Assembly (NCBI RefSeq): GCF_000264905.1
Contig: NW_006763154.1
Span: 329,482-393,481, forward strand
Direction: 5' to 3'
Length of the DNA: 64,000 nucleotides
Origin: Stereum hirsutum FP-91666 SS1
Lineage: Eukaryota > Basidiomycota > Agaricomycetes > Russulales > Stereaceae
The notes under the pieces were generated by a model that saw only the letters and a list, made by a program, of their open reading frames with translations, was not told the origin of the DNA and ran no database searches. Positions 58,150-64,000 of this stretch are shown piece after piece; within the stretch, counting starts at the first letter, position 1; each line of letters opens with the position of its first letter. The position numbers and the translations under genes were made by a program.

Positions 58150-59568
58150 CTAACGCCGCCCGAGCGGAGCCACAGCACGCAAGTCGTAGAGTACTCCCCA
58201 TCCGGGCTGCCCTCCCAATCCGCCATTGTACCAGGAGGCTTGGTGTTTCGCCAGCTGAAATTAAGATCAACCACAATCAGTCAGTGACCATATCTTCAAT
58301 ATCTGTAGAGGAAGATTCAGGAAAGGGAGAAGCATGGTAAAGAGACTCACCCTTTCCCGTTCCCATTGATAATTCTCTTTCTCGTCTCGAAGCTTCTCCC
58401 TCTTTTTCGCCTTCATTTTCTCTGTAAGACTCTTCTTTTTCATTTTTTCCTCGAGGGTTTTCAGTTCGGCTTGAAGGGCACGAATGTCCTTTGGGTTCCA
58501 GTAGGGAGTGAACTCCCACATGCTAGTGGCTGTAAGCGGATCGCGGACTGTTGAAAATATGTACGTCAGCAAATTGATCACGGGTCTGATGCGAAGACGC
58601 ATCAAAGGGGAAAGAAAACCTACAGCCAGTGTGAACGATCGAATAAAGCCAGTCTTCCTCAATACCCATTTGCAATGCTTCCTCTTCTTGAACAAGCCTG
58701 CAATTGTGGCAATCAACGCACAAGCCAGACGATTCCATGCGGTCAAATCGAGTTCAGCGTCAATTTTTAAGAAGAGTGTGTAATCAGAGAAATCTGAATG
58801 ATGACGGTGGTGGTGGTGGTGGTGAAGATTGCTTACCCATCCGTGATACATTTACTCGGGTATACACACGTTTGACGCCTCACAGTGAAGTCGACGTGCA
58901 TCGCGCCCTTCGCACCACAGACCTAGATATACGCATTCGTAAACCATTCATAAGAAGGAACCACAGCAATGTAAGCCACTCACCCAGCACGTATTCCCCA
59001 GGAGGAGATTCACCCATGCCGGTTCGGGATAGTCTTCGGGGCATTCGTACAAAGGCACCGGGTGGTTGTTCCAGATATCCAGCCAGATGGATTGCGAGCT
59101 CCGAGACCACAGTAATAGATGAAGTGCTTTGTTCGTCTTTGAGAGAGACAGAAGGTCCCGGGGACTGAGGTGTGATACAATCTGTCGAAACACGGAGGTG
59201 ACAGAACTTAATGAGAGCTATGTTAAACCATCTAAACAAGAAACGAACCTGTCGAAAAAGTTCCATAGGGATAGTCGACAAGGAATTTGGGTGGGATGCT
59301 TCGCTTGCTGTGTCGCTGCCGCTATTCGCAATTGGCTTGGACTTGCTTTCACGCTTGACTTTCTTTGAAGACCGTGTATCCTCTGGTTCTAAGAGTAACG
59401 GAAAAGGCACCACTTTCAGTCCAGACGGGACATCACTCAGTCGCGACACAGTGACTCACCTTCTGACGGTTCTCGGATTCGTACAAGGCGTTTGTTTGGT
59501 TTCCGCTCCCACTTCGGGTCGGTAACTGCTATCTTCTTCGTTTTGCGATGTCTGAGACAAGAGAGCAT
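58150..59568 (-). CDS. F-box protein with Cys-containing central part
   Basis: Exons are 59568-59460, 59388-59249, 59181-58984, 58922-58837, 58697-58624, 58547-58351 and 58254-58150; all phases agree, giving 302 residues. The N-terminal 60 residues are basic and Ser-rich (HRKTKKIAVTDPKW, SSKKVKRESKSK). The F-box is at about residues 76-120 (IPMELFRQIVSHLSPRDLLS, then LLLWSRSSQSIWLDIW). A short VCGAKGAMHVDFTVRRQTC segment, a Glu-rich helix (LVQEEEALQM) and WEFTPYWNPKDIRAL follow, then a Lys/Glu coiled coil (about 230-265). The C terminus ends APLGRR only 18 bases from the truncated tRNA-like copy at 58131. A mushroom-type F-box adaptor of an SCF ligase is the likely role. The gene sits between the two halves of the tRNA-like array. 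Confidence 0.78.
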
Positions 59569-60321
59569 GGCGGTAGTAAGTGATGTCGATGAAGTTGTGG
59601 AGGAAGGAATGAGAAGATGGTGGTGAACGATGAGAGAAGGCGACCTGAGGCCGGCCCCTCATATATGATGCGGAACAAAGGAGACACGCGGCAAGAACTT
59701 CTTGCCGACCACGTGGGACTGTGTCAGGGCCCTTGAACGTTGTTGGACCGAGTCACAATTCCTCGGTTCAATCATTTAGCCAGCTTTGTTCCCTACGCGG
59801 CAGGCGAAAAATAATTTCACATACTGTGTCTCAATAGCATCCAATCTACTTGGACAAGGTCGTTCTTAGCAACAATCCAAAGTGGTCGCGGGTCAAAGCA
59901 CGAGAAGCGATGATGATGCGACAGTCCAGGTGATGGAATGACCCCTCAAGACGAGCAGTGACTCTAGGGCACACCAAGAACCTGATCATCGGATTAGCGC
60001 AATCTGATGGAGCAATCCGGAGAGTGCGGCAGGATCAAGACAAAGGAGTCGACGAAATGGGCCGATGATGAAACTGCGGCGTAAAGTACCCCAGAGATAT
60101 ATTCCCAGTGGCAGAACGAAGTCTGCTATCAAGGGGCACAATCGAGCCGCGTTCACTCTAAGCTTCCAGAGCAGGAATAGAAGCAGCGAGGAATGACTGC
60201 CTCCGCGTCGAAGCTACACAGGAAGGGATGATTTCAGAACAAAGGAACAAAGGAACAAAGCACCTCAAGCGCCGGAAGGACGTGGTAATCGGGAAAAATG
60301 ATTGCTTCATTAGACGGCCAG
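59569..60321. other. Intergenic
   Basis: Promoter side of the F-box gene and approach to the right half of the array. No gene is seen. Confidence 0.55.
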
Positions 60322-60419
60322 CAGCTCGACTCGGAGTCGAACCGAGATCTTCCATCAACCATTAGGTCTACATCAATCTAAGATCGGGAACAGATGCGCT
60401 ACCGTTGCGCTATCGAGCT
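60322..60419 (-). tRNA. tRNA-like copy 1 (right array)
   Basis: A and B boxes are intact and the acceptor is paired. Anticodon stem TCTGT faces GATGG (poor). Positions 34-36 read CCG. Confidence 0.55.
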
Positions 60420-60539
60420 ATAGTTATAGCAAGGCGACCTCCTCGATAGTCATTTTTACCCGTACTTACGATATTATATCCTGGGAGGAAGAACAAAGCA
60501 ACCGGCAGGATAAAAAAAAGTAAACCGCAGGCTTGCTAG

Positions 60540-60635
60540 TAGCTCGACTCGGAGTCGAACCGAGAACTTTCTGTCAACTGTATTGTTCGCTCTAGAAGAT
60601 CAGAGACAGATGTGCTACCGTTGCGCTACCGAGCC
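60540..60635 (-). tRNA. tRNA-like copy 2 (right array), intact anticodon stem
   Basis: Anticodon stem TCTGT/ACAGA is perfect, T33 is present, and positions 34-36 read CTG. The acceptor has wobble pairs. A run of 8 T lies 21 nt downstream of the 3' end (60519-60512) and could terminate Pol III. Confidence 0.6.
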
Positions 60636-60844
60636 ATGTCCATAGCAAGGCGACCTCTACGATGAACCACTTCCATTCCTAGGTTCCTCTGTTTTCAATT
60701 GATGAAGACTTAGAATCCGGAAGAAAGCAGCACACAGGCGATTTCCGAGTCAGAGCCACTCTGTCCATCCAAGGCAAGAGAAACGAAAGACAAAGGAAAG
60801 ACCGAGAACCATCAACACAAAAAGCGACGGCTTAGCTTCGAACG

Positions 60845-60942
60845 TAGCTCGACTCAGAGTCGAACCGAGATCTTCCATCAACCATTAGGTCCACTCCGAT
60901 CCACAATAGAGAACAGACGCGCTACCGTTGCGCTATCGAGCT
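60845..60942 (-). tRNA. tRNA-like copy 3 (right array)
   Basis: Boxes are intact apart from one change in the T stem. Anticodon stem TCTGT/GATGG is poor. Positions 34-36 read TCT. Confidence 0.55.
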
Positions 60943-61101
60943 ATATCTCTGTGCCTCCTACGGCGGATAGGTTGATCATGGCCAAGGAATTTGCACCTAA
61001 AGCAAGGCGAGCCGTGACAGCCTAGACGCGAAGCAAGACAAAGGAAAGCCCGAGAAAAGATAACCGTCAAGATCGAAAATTACGAAAACACTATCCCTAC
61101 G

Positions 61102-61205
61102 TAGCTCGACTCGGAGACGAACCGAGATCTTTCTCTCCACCCATATAAGACAACTAGGACGCGATGCAAAGTGGGAGAGACGCACTACCGCTGAGCTATC
61201 GAGCT
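61102..61205 (-). tRNA. tRNA-like copy 4 (right array), intact anticodon stem
   Basis: D arm is GCTCAGCGGTAGTGC, anticodon stem TCTCT/AGAGA is perfect, and the loop begins CCCAC. The T loop is TTCGTCT. Confidence 0.55.
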
Positions 61206-61378
61206 ATGATTATAGCTGGATTATGGGGCCTAGATAAAAGAACGCAGAACAAAGCAGCGTACAGGAGAGCCCCAAGTCAGAGCCACTCTGTCCGTCCAAC
61301 GCGAGAGAAAGGGAGGAGAAAGGTGAAGGCCAGCATAGGCTTGAAAAATTATACGGTCTGTGGAACAGGCACGTTACA

Positions 61379-61476
61379 TAGCTCGACTCGGAGTCGAACC
61401 GAGATCTTCCATCAACCATTAGGTACACATCAGCCCAAAATCGGGAACAGACGCGCTACCGTTGCGCTACCGAGCT
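61379..61476 (-). tRNA. tRNA-like copy 5 (right array)
   Basis: A and B boxes are intact. Anticodon stem TCTGT/GATGG is poor. Positions 34-36 read CCG. A TTTTT run lies downstream on the minus strand. Confidence 0.55.
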
Positions 61477-61597
61477 ATAGTTATAGCAAGGCGACCTGCT
61501 CGATAGTCATTTTTACCCTTACTTCCGATATTATATCCTGGGAGGAAGAACAAAGCAACCGGCAGGATAAAAAAAAAGTAAACCGCAGGCTTGCTAG

Positions 61598-61700
61598 TAG
61601 CTCGACTCGGAGTCGAACCGAGATCTTCCCATCACCCATGACTGGAAACATATATAGGCAGCAAGTGGACGCAGACGCGCTACCGTTGCGCTACCGAGCT
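61598..61700 (-). tRNA. tRNA-like copy 6 (right array), CCA at the anticodon with U33
   Basis: After stem TCTGC the loop reads GTCCAC, giving U33 and CCA (Trp). The 3' stem strand GATGG pairs poorly. A run of 9 T lies 21 nt downstream (61577-61569). Confidence 0.6.
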
Positions 61701-61884
61701 ATGTCTATAGCCCGATGTCCTTTGCGATGGACTAGTCAAGATCTCAGAAACCCGAACGGAGAAGAAAGCAGCCCATAGGCAGTCCACGAGTTTGAATCAT
61801 GTCCCGTCAGTCCAGATCAAGAGTGGAAAAAAAGACAAATAAAAACAGGGAAACAAACGATAAATATGGTCCACAACCAATAGG

Positions 61885-61982
61885 TAGCTCGACTCGGAGT
61901 CGAACCGAGATCTTCCATCAACCATTAGGTACACATCAGCCCACAATCGGGAACAGACGCGCTACCGTTGCACTACCGAGCT
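61885..61982 (-). tRNA. tRNA-like copy 7 (right array)
   Basis: Nearly identical to copy 5, with one change in the D stem (GTGC). Positions 34-36 read CCG. Confidence 0.5.
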
Positions 61983-62124
61983 ATAGTTCCGTAGCTCCCA
62001 AGACGAATAAGTGAGTAACGGCCCAGGACGTAGAACAAAGCAACCTGCATCCAGACCCCGAGTCGGGACACCCCTAAGCACGATCAAAGGACGAAGAAGA
62101 AAAAACATAAGCTTTACGGACTAT

Positions 62125-62226
62125 TAGCTCAACTCGGAGTCGAACCGAGATCTTCATGTCAACCATTATTGGATTCATGGAAAAAGCCAAGTGGACAGTG
62201 ACGCGCTACCGTTGCGCTATCGAGCT
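62125..62226 (-). tRNA. tRNA-like copy 8 (right array), CCA at the anticodon with U33
   Basis: Stem TCACT is followed by GTCCAC, so U33 and CCA (Trp) are present. The 3' stem strand is mismatched. Confidence 0.55.
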
Positions 62227-62405
62227 ATAGCTCTATGTCTCCTGTGACGGATCAAAAGTTGGTCATAATCATGGACCTAGAACAAAGCAGCATGTAGGCG
62301 ATCCCCGACTCCGAGCCACTCTGTCCATCAGAAACAAGAGAAAAAGAAAGAGAGGAAGACAGAACGCGAAGTATGAAAAAACTAGGTTGCGCTAACGGAA
62401 TCCAG

Positions 62406-62509
62406 TAGCTCGACCCGGATTCGAACCGAGATCTTTCTGTCGACCATTAAGTCCGTGCCATTCATGATAAGAATTGGGGACAGACGCGCTACCGTTACGC
62501 TATCGAGCT
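62406..62509 (-). tRNA. tRNA-like copy 9 (right array), intact anticodon stem and CCA
   Basis: Stem TCTGT/ACAGA is perfect and the loop starts CCCCAA, giving CCA at 34-36 but C at 33. The B box is GGTTCGAATCC. Confidence 0.6.
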
Positions 62510-62692
62510 ATGTCTATAGCAAGGCGATTTCTATCATGGACCCCTTCTGATCACATTTCTCATAGATCTCGGGACATACGTAGTACAAAGCATCCCGCAA
62601 GACGTCCCCTAGCCTGAGCCACTATGTCCGTCAAAAGCAAAAGAAAGGGAAGACAAAGAAAGACAAAGAAAATATGACACATCATCTATAGG

Positions 62693-62790
62693 TAGCTCGA
62701 CCCGGAGTCGAACCGAGATCTTCTGTCGACCATTAGGTCAATTCCGATCCATAATAGAGAACAGACGCGCTACCGTTGCGCTATCGAGCT
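62693..62790 (-). tRNA. tRNA-like copy 10 (right array), intact anticodon stem
   Basis: Stem TCTGT/ACAGA with a 4-nt variable loop. Positions 34-36 read TCT. TTTT lies downstream. Confidence 0.55.
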
Positions 62791-62936
62791 ATGTCTGTAG
62801 GTAGACTATGGGTCCTAGAGAAGAGAACCCAGAACAAAGCAACCTGCACCGAGCCACTCGTCCCTCCAAAGCAAGAGAAACGAACGACAAAGAAAAATAG
62901 AATGAAAAGTGTAAAGGAACACCTGTTCAAACTACA

Positions 62937-63040
62937 TAGCTCGACTCGGAGTCGAACCGAGATCTTCCTGTCAACCATGATTCTACGTCAGAAAGAATGA
63001 AAGATAGGGAACGGATGCGCTACCGTTGCGCTATCGAGCT
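62937..63040 (-). tRNA. tRNA-like copy 11 (right array)
   Basis: A and B boxes are intact. Stem TCCGT/ACAGG has one mismatch. Positions 34-36 read CCT. Confidence 0.55.
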
Positions 63041-63449
63041 GTAACTTATAGTCAGAAGCCCTCTATAACTGACGAGTTAAGCTCTTGAGAATCAGCAAGA
63101 TGGGATCCCCGAGTCTGAATATGTTGGCTAGGAAGCCAACCGCCCTAAGCCCAGAATCATAGCCATAACCATAGTGGCATCCTTGAGAGAAACAGAGCAC
63201 GGCCTGCCCAAGACTCGAGAGAGATCTGGATAGATGCAGAGACGGGCATGGAGGTTGAGGACAAGTTGAAAAACTTTCGTGCACCTCCTCGGGATCGGCC
63301 CGCTAGCCGGCATTCCGAGCGGAGCCGCTTATTTTTGTTGTAAGTTTTTGACCACCACGGCCATCATGCTCTCTCTCATCGAACTCCTCTATTTGTACCT
63401 CTAGGATATCTTGCACTCGCATAAGTCCACCAGTACGTGCTCATACTTA
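63041..63449. other. Spacer between the array and the second transposon copy
   Basis: No gene is seen. The minus strand at about 63330-63294 holds GCGGCTCCGCTCGG followed by a GCCGGCTAGC-like block, similar to the last codons and stop of the F-box gene at 58150-58185. Confidence 0.5.
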
Positions 63450-64000
63450 CAGCGCTTTCAGAAAGTATGCGGAATCGCGCGTTTCGCGATTTCGCCTCAG
63501 CCACAGGCCAGCCGGCGGCGCGTGTCCCGGCTGGGGCATCTCCCGGGTCCGGCAGTGGCGAGCGAGGGGCCTCGTCATGTGGCCCACACCCATGCTGGCT
63601 AACTGGGCTGCTATTCAGATTTTTTACTACATGTATCAAGCATAACATGACTCTCAAATATGTTCTTGGTGTTATGGGATACAGAGGAGGTGACTCTTTG
63701 GGGAAATGACCAGTGGCAATATATAATGGATGGTGTCAGGCAAGTTTGTGTTCTTTCGAAGTCTTACTGGCGACTCGGGAGCCCCTGAACTCGCCAAAAG
63801 ATATCCTGCATAAAGAATAAATGTACGCGACTGCGTTTACTCACTGGAGTCACTTCATTGTCTCAACTGTGTGCTCATGGATGCATATTTGCAGTTGGGC
63901 CACAGTCGCGATGGCCCGGAGAGAGCCGTGCCGAAGCTCGCTCCGTCGGCTGGTCTGTGGCTGGAGCGAATTCGCGAAGTTTACGATTCCGCATAATTTC
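63450..64000 (+). mobile_element. Second copy of the TIR transposon, cut by the window edge
   Basis: Starts CAGCGCTTTCAGAAAGTATG after TA at 63448-63449 and follows the 47-48 kb copy with about half a dozen differences over 551 bases. By comparison, 11 more bases would complete the right end. No ORF encodes a transposase. Confidence 0.85.

Larger units (their letters stand above)
60322..63040 (-). repeat. Right part of the tRNA-like array: 11 tandem copies
   Basis: Eleven tRNA-like genes of 96-104 bp, all on the minus strand, at intervals of about 220-305 bp. Spacers share blocks such as GCAAGGCGACCT, GAACAAAGCA and GAGCCACTCTGTCC. The body is constant (acceptor AGCTCG(A/G), A box TAGCGCAACGGTAGCGC, T arm CTCGGTTCGACTCCGAG). 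The anticodon loop and the following insert of about 23-32 nt vary. The D arm plus TCTG match eukaryotic tRNA-Trp best, and some copies keep CCA at positions 34-36. Confidence 0.75.

Noticed and set aside
57124..63040. CRISPR array
   Set aside because: Eukaryotic context, repeats of about 100 bp that fold as tRNAs, spacers that resemble one another, and no cas genes.

Overview
The window looks like nuclear DNA of a mushroom-forming basidiomycete (Agaricomycetes). Genes are split by many short GT-AG introns, mostly 45-90 nt, often with CTAAC/CTGAC-like branch points. The gene families are mushroom-typical: HsbA-like secreted proteins, a Crinkler-type NTPase-nuclease, a 2OG-Fe(II) dioxygenase of the kind expanded in mushrooms, an IFI6/IFI27-like protein and F-box proteins. 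Gene models were spliced by eye from reading frame and splice-site phase; exon coordinates are in each entry.

Layout. 1-4.4 kb: the 5' part of a large low-complexity protein on the minus strand, with a 458-N gap in its first intron. 4.4-9.4 kb: gene-poor and rich in simple repeats. 9.4-10.9 kb: an unrecognised multi-exon gene. 14.2-15.2 kb: a YGSS-repeat protein. 16.0-19.1 kb: a 924-residue Crinkler-type P-loop NTPase plus REase-fold nuclease. 20.1-22.4 kb: a basic protein with three internal repeats. 23.0-23.9 kb: five tandem exon-like repeats. 24.5-29.0 kb: a divergent pair made of a 2OG-Fe(II) dioxygenase whose first iron-binding His is Arg, and a zinc-binding/PHD-finger gene broken by a frameshift and two stops. 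30.0 and 40.2 kb: two HsbA-like secreted proteins. 34.1-35.7 kb: the IFI6-like protein with a duplicated module. 36.8-38.3 and 51.7-53.4 kb: two related zinc-finger proteins. 43.4-46.8 kb: a 21-exon urea transporter (DUR3 type) with GATA-type sites upstream. 48.9-50.7 kb: an F-box protein. 57.1-63.0 kb: about 16 copies of an intron-bearing tRNA-like gene, all on the minus strand, split by a second F-box gene at 58.2-59.6 kb.

A 563-bp non-autonomous DNA transposon with terminal inverted repeats occurs at 47.1-48.3 kb and again, about 99% identical, at the right edge of the window. The first copy carries a 176-N gap whose two flanks repeat the same 389 bases, so the apparent duplication is probably an unmerged contig overlap.

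The most unusual signals are the tRNA-like array (intact Pol III boxes, shared body, divergent anticodon region), the exon-like tandem repeats, and the dioxygenase/PHD pair with inactivating changes on both sides. Functions are inferred from sequence patterns alone; no database search was run.
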